From NCBI GenBank assembly GCA_016932555.1, contig JAFGCQ010000013.1:1-57087 (forward strand): DNA of 57,087 nucleotides, in the 5' to 3' direction. Of the stretch, positions 1-8,352 are shown piece after piece; position 1 is the stretch's first letter, and the number at the start of each line of letters is the position of its first letter. The DNA comes from Candidatus Zambryskiibacteriota bacterium (lineage in GTDB: Bacteria; Patescibacteriota; Minisyncoccia; Phycocordibacterales; WO2-35-19). The position numbers and the translations under genes are program-made. The notes under the pieces are model-generated. The model was not told the origin of the DNA and made no database searches. It saw only the letters and a program-made list of their open reading frames with translations.

Positions 1-82
1 ACATCTTTTTGAACAAAAGTAAAAACAACTAACATTAAGTGTGATTAGAACACATATTTGGAAGATAAAAAGGTGGGATGGG

Positions 83-153
83 CGGGTGATGGAGGAATCG
101 AACCCCCGAATGCGGTTTTGGAGACCGCCGGTATGCCACTTACCTAATCACCC
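83..153 (-). tRNA. tRNA-Trp (CCA anticodon)
   Basis: The minus strand folds into a cloverleaf. The acceptor stem is GGGTGAT/ATCACCC, the D arm is GGTA/TACC, the anticodon loop is CTCCAAA (anticodon CCA) and the T stem is GGAGG/CCTCC. The discriminator base is G, as usual for tRNA-Trp. The 3' CCA is not encoded. Confidence 0.93.
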
Positions 154-171
154 AGACAAAATAAATTTAAC

Positions 172-200
172 AAAAATTCGCCTTTTTGGCGAATTTTTTT
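172..200 (-). terminator. Intrinsic terminator, works on both strands
   Basis: An 11-bp stem (arms 172-182 and 188-198) with a T5 loop is flanked by A and T runs. It lies just past the stop of the L33 gene and before tRNA-Trp on the minus strand. Confidence 0.7.
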
Positions 201-216
201 GAGTTCTTAATAAATT

Positions 217-399
217 TTAAGATTGTTTCTTTATTTTCTTAAGAGGTAATTTAATCTCACTAAAAACTACTCTCTTGCGGAGCTTTTTAGAATATTTTTT
301 AAGCTCAATTTTACGCTCTACTTTGCGCTTATTTTTACGGGTCCAATAAACTTCGCCTGTTTTCTTATTTACCAATGCTATAAGTTGATCTTGTGACAT
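217..399 (-). CDS. rpmG: Large ribosomal subunit protein bL33
   Basis: A 60-residue basic protein of the 50S subunit. The core holds the bL33 signature: LVN-x-KTGEVYWTRKNKR, then KIELKKYSKKLRKRVVF. I chose the ATG at 399 rather than the one at 417, because the later start fits family length and is preceded by TGC-TAAATT (416-408), an extended -10-like element ending eight bases before it. That implies a leaderless message. A terminator follows at 172-200. The zinc-binding cysteines of some L33 forms are absent, so this is the Cys-free type. Confidence 0.85.
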   Translation of the reverse strand: MSQDQLIALVNKKTGEVYWTRKNKRKVERKIELKKYSKKLRKRVVFSEIKLPLKKIKKQS

Positions 400-478
400 A
401 ATAGTTAAATTTAGCATAAATTTAATAATAAATCAAATCGCTACAACCAAATTTTGATTGTAGCGATTATAAGAAATA

Positions 479-712
479 TCAGGATTGCCATGGTTCAACA
501 AAACCTTCATTTATTGATGCATAACCTGTACTGCTGAAGTGGATATCCTTTTGGGTGTTAGGATCCGACAAAACTACACAATCCGGATAACTTCTTCTGC
601 CTATAAAAGGCCCTCTCCCGTAAGTCTTTATCCACCTATCAACAAGCTCTTGTGCATCAGGATCATCCATTTTTTCACGCAATCCAAATAACGCACCGTC
701 TTGAATAAACAT
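479..712 (-). CDS. Hypothetical 77-residue protein
   Basis: I do not recognise this family. The protein is soluble, has no signal peptide or membrane segment, and is acidic at the N-terminus. A strong AGGAGG lies seven bases before the ATG, which supports a real gene. Such a clear Shine-Dalgarno is unlike the neighbouring core genes and groups it with the accessory genes of this window. Confidence 0.65.
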   Translation of the reverse strand: MFIQDGALFGLREKMDDPDAQELVDRWIKTYGRGPFIGRRSYPDCVVLSDPNTQKDIHFSSTGYASINEGFVEPWQS

Positions 713-770
713 AATTTTCCCTCCTGATTATCTAGGTACTTTTATATCACACATATTCTATAAAATCAAT

Positions 771-2282
771 CTAGATAATTTTTTCAATATTAGCACCAAT
801 TGAGTTTAGACGATCAACAACATCTTCGTAGCCACGATTTATGGAATAAACATTGCGTAAGATAGAAATACCTGGCGCAGCGAGCATGGCAATTAAAATT
901 ATCATGGCTGGACGTAAAGCTGGCGGACAGACTACCTGGGCTGATTTCAACACAGTAGGCCCATTTATAAAGACCCTATGCGGATCAGCTAGGTTCACAT
1001 TAGCTCCTAAACGATTGAGCTCAGTAAAATAAACAGCACGATTTTCCCACATCCAATCATGAATTAAGGTTGTGCCTTCGGCTTGAGTGGCAATTGGCAC
1101 GAAAAACGGCAAATTGTCAGAATTTATGCCTGGATAAGGTAGGGCGTGGATTTTATCTTTGGGAGCTTTCAGTTTTGACGGCAAGACGGTTATATCTACT
1201 AATTTAGTCCTTTTATTCATTGCTAAATACTCTCGGGATATCTTGAATTTGAGACCCATAGCTTTGAGTTTAACCAATTCTACAGACAAAAAATCTATAG
1301 GGCATTTCTTAATAGTCAATTTCGAATTTGTGGTGACTGCTGCGCTTATAAACATCATGGATTCTATTGGATCCTCACTATTGTAATATTCCACATTCTT
1401 ATTAATCTCTCTCACTCCATGCACAATTAAATTGGTAGTGCCAATACCTTCGATTTTTACACCTAATTTTTCCAAAAAGAAACAGACTTCCTGGACTTGA
1501 TAATTAGGTGGAGCAAAGTGGATTTCAGTTTTACCTGGAATAAGCGCTGCCGCCATAATGGCGTTTTCGGCAGCCGTATCACTGGCTTCATACATTACAA
1601 TCTTGGCCGGTCTTAGGTTTTTGTGATAAATATTATATCTATCATTTTGAGTTTCTATTTTAATACCAAGTTCCTCAAGAACAAAACGATGGGCGGCTAT
1701 AGTTCGCTCTCCCATTTTACAGCCACCAGAATGTGACAATGAAAATTTTTCTCTGCTATGAATCATGGCCGGGATAAGCATGAGACTCGATCTCATAATA
1801 GCTATAGAGGGATGCTCCAAACCTTCAAAATTAAATTTTTGCGGAGGAATAATTTCCAAATCTTGCTTTTTTATCCAGCGGTATTTCACTCCCAGCGCAG
1901 AAAATACCTCAAGCATTCTGTTCACTTCTTCTATTTTGGGAATATTACACAAAATAGTTGTGTTTTTATTCAAAAGCGAAGCGCATAACAGTCCCATGGC
2001 ACCATTTTTGGAAGTGTTGGTTTTAATAGAACCCTGGAGCTTGTTGCCGCCATAAATCCTGAAATCCAACGAATCAGATAGGGAAATTATTTTATGGTTT
2101 AATGCTTCACCTATTTTTAAAAGTTCAGCTGCCGTCAAATTTTGTCCGCCCTTTTCAATTCTAGCTATAGCGCTTTGAGAAGTTTTGAGTTTATTTGCCA
2201 ACTCTTCTTGGGTTAGTAAAGCTTTTTCACGCAATTTTTTTATGAAGCCACCTATAGCTTTTTGGTTATCCACTTTCTTCAT
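771..2282 (-). CDS. murA: HTH-MurA fusion: Xre-type HTH domain plus UDP-GlcNAc 1-carboxyvinyltransferase
   Basis: Residues about 10-66 are a Cro/CI-type helix-turn-helix (LTQEELANKLKTSQSAIARIEKG). Residues about 74-503 are an EPSP-synthase-fold MurA, the enzyme that transfers enolpyruvate from PEP to UDP-GlcNAc in the first committed step of peptidoglycan synthesis. The N-terminal Lys-Asn pair (K92-N93) and the catalytic cysteine (C188 in SGGCKMGERT) are present, so the enzyme looks active. Ordinary MurA has no DNA-binding domain. The ATG at 2282 sits six bases after TGATATAAT (2297-2289), so the message should be leaderless. An 18-bp perfect palindrome (2291-2308) overlaps that -10, so autoregulation is a reasonable inference. 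A divergent NlpC/P60-like gene begins about 78 bases away. Confidence 0.9.
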   Translation of the reverse strand: MKKVDNQKAIGGFIKKLREKALLTQEELANKLKTSQSAIARIEKGGQNLTAAELLKIGEALNHKIISLSDSLDFRIYGGNKLQGSIKTNTSKNGAMGLLCASLLNKNTTILCNIPKIEEVNRMLEVFSALGVKYRWIKKQDLEIIPPQKFNFEGLEHPSIAIMRSSLMLIPAMIHSREKFSLSHSGGCKMGERTIAAHRFVLEELGIKIETQNDRYNIYHKNLRPAKIVMYEASDTAAENAIMAAALIPGKTEIHFAPPNYQVQEVCFFLEKLGVKIEGIGTTNLIVHGVREINKNVEYYNSEDPIESMMFISAAVTTNSKLTIKKCPIDFLSVELVKLKAMGLKFKISREYLAMNKRTKLVDITVLPSKLKAPKDKIHALPYPGINSDNLPFFVPIATQAEGTTLIHDWMWENRAVYFTELNRLGANVNLADPHRVFINGPTVLKSAQVVCPPALRPAMIILIAMLAAPGISILRNVYSINRGYEDVVDRLNSIGANIEKII

Positions 2283-2290
2283 AGTTTTAT

Positions 2291-2308
2291 TATATCATAT
2301 ATGATATA
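2291..2308. promoter_or_regulatory. Palindromic operator over the HTH-MurA extended -10
   Basis: TATATCATATATGATATA is a perfect 18-bp palindrome. It overlaps the minus-strand extended -10 (TGATATAAT, 2297-2289) of the HTH-MurA gene. It also sits just upstream of where the -35 of the divergent NlpC/P60-like gene would fall (its -10 is TATAAA at 2332-2337). The dyad suits a dimeric Xre-type HTH, and the fused domain next door is the obvious candidate ligand. Confidence 0.6.
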
Positions 2309-2359
2309 TATTAAAATAGAGTTATGAACATTATAAAAATCTAATACACGGAGTTGAAT

Positions 2360-2830
2360 ATGAATCAAATCGAGACAATGTCAAAAATCACATTCTCAAC
2401 AGCCCTTAACTGTGTTGCTTATGCTAAAAACAGCATCGGTTCAAACATATTTCGAAATGTTTATTTCGATGTAGATGGTCAGAAGGTTGATTTGACTGAA
2501 GATGGAAATCTTTCTTGCGCGGTTTTTGTGTCTTCTATTCTTTATTTACTCAAACTTATAAAAGATACCCACATCACTGTAGCCAGTACCCTCAAAGATA
2601 TGCAAAATTCTGGTTGGTTTGAAATACAAGAACCGAAATTAGGGTGTATCTTAGTTTGGGAAGAAAAAGATTTTGGAGACGGTAGAAAACATAAACACTT
2701 AGGCTTTTACGTAGGAGACGACAAAGCAGTAAGCAATAACCCCGAATCTGGTTATCCCACTGAGCATGACTGGGATGAATACGATAAAAGAAAAGTAGAG
2801 ATGATTTTTTGGAATAAAAAACTAGATTGA
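2360..2830 (+). CDS. NlpC/P60-like (CHAP-like) cysteine peptidase domain protein
   Basis: About 156 residues. The pattern fits the papain-like NlpC/P60 or CHAP fold: a nucleophile Cys at a helix start (LSCAVFVSSIL), then a strand-turn G-CILVWEE, then HLGFYVG with the likely catalytic His and AVSN. Such enzymes cleave peptidoglycan peptides or amide bonds. No signal peptide or membrane segment is seen, so the target compartment is uncertain. I start at ATG 2360 rather than the TTG at 2354 because GGAG (2350-2353) is correctly spaced. It is divergent from HTH-MurA and may share its operator. The function is inferred from short motifs. Confidence 0.6.
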   Translation: MNQIETMSKITFSTALNCVAYAKNSIGSNIFRNVYFDVDGQKVDLTEDGNLSCAVFVSSILYLLKLIKDTHITVASTLKDMQNSGWFEIQEPKLGCILVWEEKDFGDGRKHKHLGFYVGDDKAVSNNPESGYPTEHDWDEYDKRKVEMIFWNKKLD

Positions 2831-2879
2831 CAATTAAAATTCCACCGCCTAATATTCAGGTTAGAAATGGGGGTGAATA

Positions 2880-3110
2880 ATGGAAAAACATCCAACGATT
2901 TTAGCAGCACCCGATTTGTCAGAAGTTTTTGCTAGAATAACTACCGGCGCTTTTGCTATTATAGTAATAGCAATCGGCGCTATTAGTATAGCTAAATGCT
3001 TCCTTGCACAAGATCCTAGTTGCTTTAACTGGATCTTGGCGATAATTTTAGTGATTGTTGGATTTCTGGTTTTTTTAAAATCTCTCAGCTGGCATTCAAA
3101 AAAATTTTAA
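2880..3110 (+). CDS. Small two-helix membrane protein
   Basis: 76 residues with two hydrophobic segments (about 22-42 and 50-68) and a basic tail ending HSKKF. GGGGGTG lies four bases before the ATG. It follows the NlpC/P60-like gene by 49 bases and is closed by a strong terminator at 3126-3163, so the two probably form one transcript. Family not recognised. Confidence 0.6.
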   Translation: MEKHPTILAAPDLSEVFARITTGAFAIIVIAIGAISIAKCFLAQDPSCFNWILAIILVIVGFLVFLKSLSWHSKKF

Positions 3111-3125
3111 GTTGTAATGGTTTTT

Positions 3126-3163
3126 AAGCCGGTTCAGATTTCTAACACCTGAGCCGGCTTTTT
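3126..3163 (+). terminator. Intrinsic terminator
   Basis: A 12-bp GC-rich stem (3126-3137 with 3149-3160, one G-T wobble) is followed by a T run. It ends the 2360-3110 transcription unit. Confidence 0.85.
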
Positions 3164-3164
3164 G

Positions 3165-3193
3165 TTGGTAAAAAATATGTTTTTTGATATAAT
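3165..3193 (+). promoter_or_regulatory. Promoter of tRNA-Tyr
   Basis: TTGGTA (3165-3170), a 17-base spacer, then TATAAT (3188-3193). TGA precedes the hexamer and makes an extended -10. The tRNA begins 15 bases downstream. Confidence 0.75.
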
Positions 3194-3207
3194 CTTTTTG
3201 TAAATAT

Positions 3208-3293
3208 GCGTCGGTGGTAGAGTGGTCAATTACAACAGACTGTAAATCTGTCGGCTTCGGCCTACGGGGGTTCGAATCCCTCCCGGCGCACCA
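3208..3293 (+). tRNA. tRNA-Tyr (GTA anticodon)
   Basis: Acceptor stem GCGTCGG/CCGGCGC, anticodon loop CTGTAAA (GTA), a long variable arm (TCGGCTTCGGCCTA) as in bacterial tRNA-Tyr, discriminator A, and an encoded CCA at 3291-3293. Confidence 0.95.
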
Positions 3294-3367
3294 ATTTAAT
3301 TACATCATATTTTTAAATTTACAAGTTTACAAGGGCGCCCCTTGTTAGTTTATATATACGAATGTAA

Positions 3368-6103
3368 TCACGTTTTGGCTATTTCTTTTAGCATGGAGGC
3401 TTCGATGATAGCTCCGTGGCGACCTTTTTTGATATTAAATACAAGTTCGTCCGGCTTGCCAGCAATACTTTTATCCTGAGCCTTGTCGAAGGATTTCTTA
3501 ACTGAAATCGAGACTATACCACCTTTGACAATTCTTTTAGAAAGAATGAGAGAAGCTATCGGATTTAAGATTTTGTTTTGAATAAGACGCTTAAGAGGTC
3601 GAGCGCCATATTGCGGATTGTAACCTTCCTTGGCTAGATATTCGAAAGCTTCATCGGTGAGTTCCAATGAAATTTCTTTTTCAATTAAACGTTCGCGCAC
3701 CAAATCAATCTGGATTTTAACAATCTCTCTAATCGCCTCCATGGATAAAATATCAAACACAATAATATCATCCACGCGATTCAAAAATTCCGGGCGGAAA
3801 TAATCTTTCATAGCTTCCAGAACTTTATCTTTTACATTATCATATTCCTTGCCTATCGTTGCTTCTCTGTCGCTGAAACCCATTTTCTCCATTTTATCTA
3901 TATATTGAGCGCCAATGTTTGAAGTCATAACAATGATAGTATTTTTGAAATTAACTGTTCTACCTTTGGAATCAGTCAAGCGACCGTTGTCCAAAACTTG
4001 AAGAAGCACATTGAAAACTTCCGGATGAGCTTTTTCGATCTCATCAAAAAGAATGATGGAATACGGTCTATGTCTTACCATATCTACTAACCCACCACCA
4101 TCATCAAAACCAACATAACCCGGAGGTGCACCGATAAGTTTGGAAACTGAGTGTTTTTCCATAAATTCTGACATATCAACCCTGATTAGAGCCTTTTCAT
4201 CATTAAACATAAATTCTGCCAGAGCTTTGGTAAGCTCAGTTTTACCTACACCAGTCGGTCCTAAAAATATAAACGAGCCAATTGGGCGGTTAGGGTCAGA
4301 GATGCCGGTGCGACTGCGTTTAATCGTGTCAGAAATTTTTTGAACAGCTTCATTTTGACCTACAATACGCTTTTTAAGTTCATCTTCCATTCTTACAAGT
4401 TTATCCGCTTCTTCTTCAAGCATACGAGAAACTGGAATATGAGTCCATTTAGCGACAATTTCAGCAATATTATTTTCGGTGATTTCTTCCTGCAATATCC
4501 TCCTTGAGCTTTGTAATTTTTTAAGTTTGCGAATTTGTAAATCAAGGGCTTTTTCTAATTCAGGTATTTTACCATAGCGAATTTCAGCTGCTTTACTTAA
4601 ATCAACTCTGGTCTCAGCAGCTTCAGCTTCAAGACGAGCCGTTTCAAGCTCTTTTTTAATTCTTTTGATTTCACTGACACTTTCTTTCTCATTTTTCCAT
4701 TTCAAATCAATCTCTGAAATTTTTTCTTTAAGATCAGCAATTTCTTTCTCAATTTCTAAGAGACGATTTTTAACTTTAGTATTTTTGCTTTTAGATGATT
4801 TCTCTTTTTTCAAAGCTTCTTTTTCAATTTCTAACTTGGTTATTTTAGAATTAGTTTCTTGTAATATTGGTGGCATATTTTCCAAAGAAATTTTAAGCTG
4901 ACTAGCCGCTTCATCAATTAAATCAACAGCTTTGTCTGGCAAAAATCGATCAGCAATATAACGAGCCGAAAGATTAACTGCCGCTTTTATAGAATCGTCA
5001 GTTATGTGAACTCCATGATAAAGTTCGTACTTTTCTTTAAGACCACGTAAAATGGTAATAGCGTCTTCTACTGACGGCTCAGAGATGAAAACTGGCTGAA
5101 AACGGCGGGTTAGAGCTAGATCTTTCTCTATATGCTTTTGATATTCCTTGATGGTGGTAGCGCCAATAGCCCGGAGTTCACCACGCGCCAAAGGAGGTTT
5201 TAACATATTAGAGGCGTCTAGTGATCCTTCTGCGCTACCAGCACCAATAATAGTATGAATTTCATCTATAAAAAGAACAACCTTACCTTCTGATCTTTCA
5301 ATTTCTTTAATAATATTTTTCAACCGCTCTTCAAATTCACCTCGATATTTAGTCCCAGCTATTAAAAGTCCCAAATCTAAAGAAACCAGTTCTTTATCTT
5401 TAAGTGATTCAGGAGCATTGCCAGAAACTATACGCATAGCTAAACCTTCAGCAATAGCGGTTTTACCAACACCAGCTTCGCCAATAAGAATGGGGTTATT
5501 TTTAGTGCGTCTAGAGAGAATCTGAATAATACGGGAAATTTCTTCATCTCGACCGATAACTGGATCGAGTTTATTTTCTCTGGCTAATTTAGTTAGAGAA
5601 CGAGTATACTTAATTAAATTTTTATTTCTTTTGGGGTTTTTATCACTAACTAATCTGCCCTGTCTAATTTCTTGTATTAAAAACAAAACTTTGTCTTTTT
5701 CAATTTTAAAGCGAGCTAAAATATCTCTAGCCTGACTGGGCACATCAAAACAAGCTAAAAACAGATGCTCGGTGGAAACAAATTCATCACCCATGCTAGA
5801 AGTAATTTTTGAAGATTGATCAATTATATGAGCTAGTTCGGGAGTAAGATAAATTTGATAAGAAGGCGCCATAGTATTACCAGCATTAGCCCCATCCATA
5901 GCTTCAAAAAGAGAATCGATCATAAGAATAGTATCAATTTCCATCTTATCAAGAATAGAAATAACAACACTTTCTTCTTGTAAGACCAGAGCCGCTAGGA
6001 GATGTAGAGGTCCAACATGATCTTGGCCACGTTCAATCACCAGCTCATGAGCTTTTCTGATTGCTTCTTTGGCTTTAGTAGTGAAATTGTTAAATGGTGT
6101 CAT
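3368..6103 (-). CDS. clpB: ClpB-type AAA+ disaggregase
   Basis: 911 residues. The order is an N-terminal Clp repeat domain (about 1-150), AAA-1 with Walker A GEAGVGKT (208-215) and Walker [10 protein letters not shown], a long coiled-coil middle domain, and AAA-2 with [10 protein letters not shown] and [10 protein letters not shown], then the C-terminal domain. The long middle domain with [11 protein letters not shown] marks ClpB rather than ClpC. I see no obvious ClpP-binding loop. It would rescue aggregated proteins with DnaK. Near the C-terminus the residues FDKAQDKS are encoded by a dispersed repeat (3474-3493), an in-frame insertion. The promoter TGTTATAAT (6202-6194) gives a leader of about 85 bases that contains an inverted repeat at 6154-6182. 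Confidence 0.93.
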   Translation of the reverse strand: MTPFNNFTTKAKEAIRKAHELVIERGQDHVGPLHLLAALVLQEESVVISILDKMEIDTILMIDSLFEAMDGANAGNTMAPSYQIYLTPELAHIIDQSSKITSSMGDEFVSTEHLFLACFDVPSQARDILARFKIEKDKVLFLIQEIRQGRLVSDKNPKRNKNLIKYTRSLTKLARENKLDPVIGRDEEISRIIQILSRRTKNNPILIGEAGVGKTAIAEGLAMRIVSGNAPESLKDKELVSLDLGLLIAGTKYRGEFEERLKNIIKEIERSEGKVVLFIDEIHTIIGAGSAEGSLDASNMLKPPLARGELRAIGATTIKEYQKHIEKDLALTRRFQPVFISEPSVEDAITILRGLKEKYELYHGVHITDDSIKAAVNLSARYIADRFLPDKAVDLIDEAASQLKISLENMPPILQETNSKITKLEIEKEALKKEKSSKSKNTKVKNRLLEIEKEIADLKEKISEIDLKWKNEKESVSEIKRIKKELETARLEAEAAETRVDLSKAAEIRYGKIPELEKALDLQIRKLKKLQSSRRILQEEITENNIAEIVAKWTHIPVSRMLEEEADKLVRMEDELKKRIVGQNEAVQKISDTIKRSRTGISDPNRPIGSFIFLGPTGVGKTELTKALAEFMFNDEKALIRVDMSEFMEKHSVSKLIGAPPGYVGFDDGGGLVDMVRHRPYSIILFDEIEKAHPEVFNVLLQVLDNGRLTDSKGRTVNFKNTIIVMTSNIGAQYIDKMEKMGFSDREATIGKEYDNVKDKVLEAMKDYFRPEFLNRVDDIIVFDILSMEAIREIVKIQIDLVRERLIEKEISLELTDEAFEYLAKEGYNPQYGARPLKRLIQNKILNPIASLILSKRIVKGGIVSISVKKSFDKAQDKSIAGKPDELVFNIKKGRHGAIIEASMLKEIAKT
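3474..3493. repeat. Short dispersed repeat inside clpB
   Basis: TCCTGAGCCTTGTCGAAGGA. It encodes the in-frame residues FDKAQDKS near the ClpB C-terminus. It resembles the CCCTGAG...TCGAAGGG elements near 53.5-53.6 kb, so it is probably one member of a dispersed family. Confidence 0.5.
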
Positions 6104-6153
6104 TCCATTAGAGATAGGAAATTTTAATTTCCTATAATTAATATTGATAATTT

Positions 6154-6182
6154 GATCTCATTAGAATGTTTCTAATGGGATC
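6154..6182. promoter_or_regulatory. Inverted repeat in the clpB leader
   Basis: Two 13-base arms around TGT, with one T/G mismatch. The arms contain ATCTCATTAG and CTAATGGGAT. It lies a few bases downstream of the clpB -10 (6199-6194), where it could be an operator or a leader hairpin. A sister element lies at 17343-17378. It does not match the CIRCE consensus. Confidence 0.5.
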
Positions 6183-6193
6183 ATAGTGACGCT

Positions 6194-6202
6194 ATTATAA
6201 CA
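6194..6202 (-). promoter_or_regulatory. Extended -10 of clpB
   Basis: TGTTATAAT on the minus strand. No convincing -35 is visible, which is typical for extended -10 promoters. Confidence 0.6.
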
Positions 6203-6245
6203 TAAAACGCATTAAAACAAAAGCACACTTTTTAAAATTAGTAAA

Positions 6246-7070
6246 TTATTCAGCTAGTTTAGTTAGATTTTCGTTTATTTTGGTTTTTATAAAATTAATT
6301 GGCATATATGAATATTCCGTGTCAGATGCTGCGACAGGAGATTCTAAGCCGATAATTTCTCCTGAAAGATTTATTGCCGGGCTGCCTGGGTAACTTCTGG
6401 AAATTTTGATGTCAGAATAAATGCTGGTGACTGTTGTTTTGTCATCATCGTATTTTAATTGGAACACCCGACCGATAGAAGCAGCATTAGAATCTCTGCC
6501 AGTTATAGCGATAAGACTTTGTCCGATTTTTAAGACATCAGAGTTGCCAAATACCGCGCGGCTAAAAACATATTTGCCAGACTCGACTTTAGGTACAGCG
6601 GCCTTTATAAAAATCAAGCCATTTTCTTTATCAGAAATAATCTTTCCAGATGAATAAATCTTATCATCATAAAAAACAATATTGAAATTCTTAGAGATGT
6701 TTAAGCTACGAGCATCAGCTATAATAACCCCATCATCCGAAATCACTAATCCAAAACCAGCAAAAATTTCCGAACCGTCAATTGCTATAGCCTTGAGTCT
6801 AACGATAGATTTTTTATTTTTTTCTATAGCTTCCAAAATTCGATCTTCTTCATTGATTACTACTGTCTCTATAACTTTTTCAATATTACCATTTGTTTCT
6901 TCTGGCACTACTTTTTCAATCGTTCTCTCAACCACTCGGTTGATGTTTTGAGTTACTTCAACTGGCGCTTCTTGAAGTAAGGTAAAAGAAATAATACTTG
7001 TGGCAATAGAAGTTACGAAAGTAATAAGCAATACTATAAGTATGAGTTGATGTTTAGATAAATCTTCCAT
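6246..7070 (-). CDS. Membrane-anchored trypsin-like (DegP/HtrA-fold) protein, catalytic triad lost
   Basis: 274 residues with an N-terminal membrane anchor (about 9-33), a charged linker rich in Glu and Val, then a two-barrel trypsin-like domain. The layout follows S1C proteases but the catalytic positions are replaced. The usual TNAHV region reads IADARSL (no His). The usual D-LA-IK region reads ENGLIFIKA. The usual GNSGGP reads SYPGSP, with Pro where Ser should be. No PDZ domain follows. It is therefore probably a binding or scaffold pseudoprotease outside the membrane. TGATATCAT (7086-7078) ends seven bases before the ATG, suggesting a leaderless message. Confidence 0.6.
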   Translation of the reverse strand: MEDLSKHQLILIVLLITFVTSIATSIISFTLLQEAPVEVTQNINRVVERTIEKVVPEETNGNIEKVIETVVINEEDRILEAIEKNKKSIVRLKAIAIDGSEIFAGFGLVISDDGVIIADARSLNISKNFNIVFYDDKIYSSGKIISDKENGLIFIKAAVPKVESGKYVFSRAVFGNSDVLKIGQSLIAITGRDSNAASIGRVFQLKYDDDKTTVTSIYSDIKISRSYPGSPAINLSGEIIGLESPVAASDTEYSYMPINFIKTKINENLTKLAE

Positions 7071-7106
7071 TTTCTAAATGATATCAAAATAAAAAATCGA
7101 AAGCAA

Positions 7107-8309
7107 TTATTTAATAACTTTTTTGAGAACAGAGATGAATTTATCTAAGTCGCTCTTTTTAGTGTCGCGGCCGAAGGTAATACGTAGAGACGAATTAGCA
7201 CATTTAGGATTTAGGGCTTCGATTACATAGGAGTCACTTTTGTTAGATAAAGCGTGACAAGCCGAAGCACTGGAAACAGCAAAACCTAAAGTATCAAGTT
7301 TAATAACTAAAAATTCTGAATCCCAAGGTGACACCTTAGGAAACTTTCCTAAGGTGTCACCTTGGGATAAGCAGATGTTAATATTATTTGGCAATCTTTT
7401 TTTTGAATCACCATTTAATGAAGAATTGGGAATTTTATTTAGCATTTTTTTAATAGTCCAATCACGTAACTTCGTTAATCTCTTTATTTCCTTTTCTCTT
7501 TTCCCCACTGCTAACTCCAGAGCTTTTGCTAAACCAGCCGCATTAGCCACATTTTCCGTACCGCTACGTAAACCTCTCTCCTGCCCACCACCAAAGATAA
7601 CAGGTGAGATTCGAAGGTTATGTTTTGAGATTAAAATTCCAGCACCTCTTGGTCCGTACATTTTAACACCATCTAAAATCAAAAGATCAGCACCTAGTCT
7701 TTCGATAGAAATATCTTCATAAAGCGCACTCTGACAAGCATCAACAAGAAAGTAGGGATACGAGTTACGAGTCGCAAAATTAGAGTTACGAATGATTTTG
7801 ACAATTTCTCGTATGGGTTGAATAGTGCCAATTTCATTATTAGCATGCTGAATAATTATTAAAATCGTGTTTTCTTTTATTTCTTTTTTTACAGATTTTG
7901 GATTTATGATTCCTCTCCCATCAGGTGAGATGAAAGAGACTTCGGTCTTTTTTTCATTTATTAAATTTTTTATCAACTCCAGAACAGCCGGATGTTCAAT
8001 GGTTGAGCAAATAATATGCGGTAATCTTTCTTTAGATGCTTTAATTACTCCTAAAATCGCCAAATTTATAGCTTCGGTGCCACCGCTAGTGAAAAATATT
8101 TCATTAGCTCGACAATGTAAGATTCGAGCGATTTTTATTCTCGATTCTTCAAGTTTATGATTAGCTTTCTCACCTTCAGTATGCAGGGAAGATGGATTAC
8201 CCCAAAATTTTTCCTGCACCTTATCCATTTCCTTCTTTACTTCCTTATCCAAGGGTGTAATAGAAGCATAATCTAAAAATATTCTTTTTTCCTTTCTCTT
8301 CTTAATCAC
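7107..8309 (-). CDS. Cysteine desulfurase (NifS/IscS family)
   Basis: A PLP enzyme that removes sulfur from cysteine for Fe-S clusters or tRNA thiolation. Visible are the N-terminal LDYASITPL, HANNEIGTIQP, the PLP lysine in DGVKMYGPRG, the RSGTENV loop and the catalytic Cys in SSASACHALS. I prefer the GTG at 8309: TGATATTAT (8328-8320) ends ten bases before it and the protein then starts close to the conserved LDYA. An ATG at 8351 in frame would leave no room for a promoter beside the divergent gene at 8353. A perfect 49-base palindrome (7320-7368) inserts about 15 residues just before the DSEFLVIKLD strand, and a TACGAG-type repeat lies at 7757-7795. Confidence 0.88.
   Translation of the reverse strand: MIKKRKEKRIFLDYASITPLDKEVKKEMDKVQEKFWGNPSSLHTEGEKANHKLEESRIKIARILHCRANEIFFTSGGTEAINLAILGVIKASKERLPHIICSTIEHPAVLELIKNLINEKKTEVSFISPDGRGIINPKSVKKEIKENTILIIIQHANNEIGTIQPIREIVKIIRNSNFATRNSYPYFLVDACQSALYEDISIERLGADLLILDGVKMYGPRGAGILISKHNLRISPVIFGGGQERGLRSGTENVANAAGLAKALELAVGKREKEIKRLTKLRDWTIKKMLNKIPNSSLNGDSKKRLPNNINICLSQGDTLGKFPKVSPWDSEFLVIKLDTLGFAVSSASACHALSNKSDSYVIEALNPKCANSSLRITFGRDTKKSDLDKFISVLKKVIK
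7320..7368. repeat. Perfect palindrome inserted in frame in the cysteine desulfurase
   Basis: Two 24-base arms, exact reverse complements, meet around a single C at 7344. It is read as SQGDTLGKFPKVSPWDS. Homologues normally pass straight from the NNINI-type strand to the DSEFL-type helix, so this looks like an insertion that preserves the frame, comparable in style to Rickettsia palindromic elements. Confidence 0.75.
7757..7795. repeat. TACGAG/TTACGAAT repeat inside the desulfurase gene
   Basis: Three TACGA units occur within 39 bases and encode part of NSNFATRNSYPYF. A similar run interrupts tsaD at 31597-31629. Confidence 0.4.
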
Positions 8310-8315
8310 AGCATC

Positions 8316-8344
8316 TTGGATAATATCATAATTTAATGTATAAT
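8316..8344 (+). promoter_or_regulatory. Promoter of the DUF4446-infB-rbfA unit
   Basis: TTGGAT (8316-8321), a 17-base spacer, TATAAT (8339-8344). The ATG follows eight bases later, so the transcript should begin at or next to the start codon. The minus-strand extended -10 of the desulfurase (8328-8320) lies inside the spacer, so the two promoters overlap back to back. Confidence 0.75.
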
Positions 8345-8352
8345 GCGGCATT

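Noticed and set aside
6104-6245. CIRCE/HrcA element before clpB
   Set aside because: The inverted repeat does not match TTAGCACTC-N9-GAGTGCTAA, and none is found before groES either.
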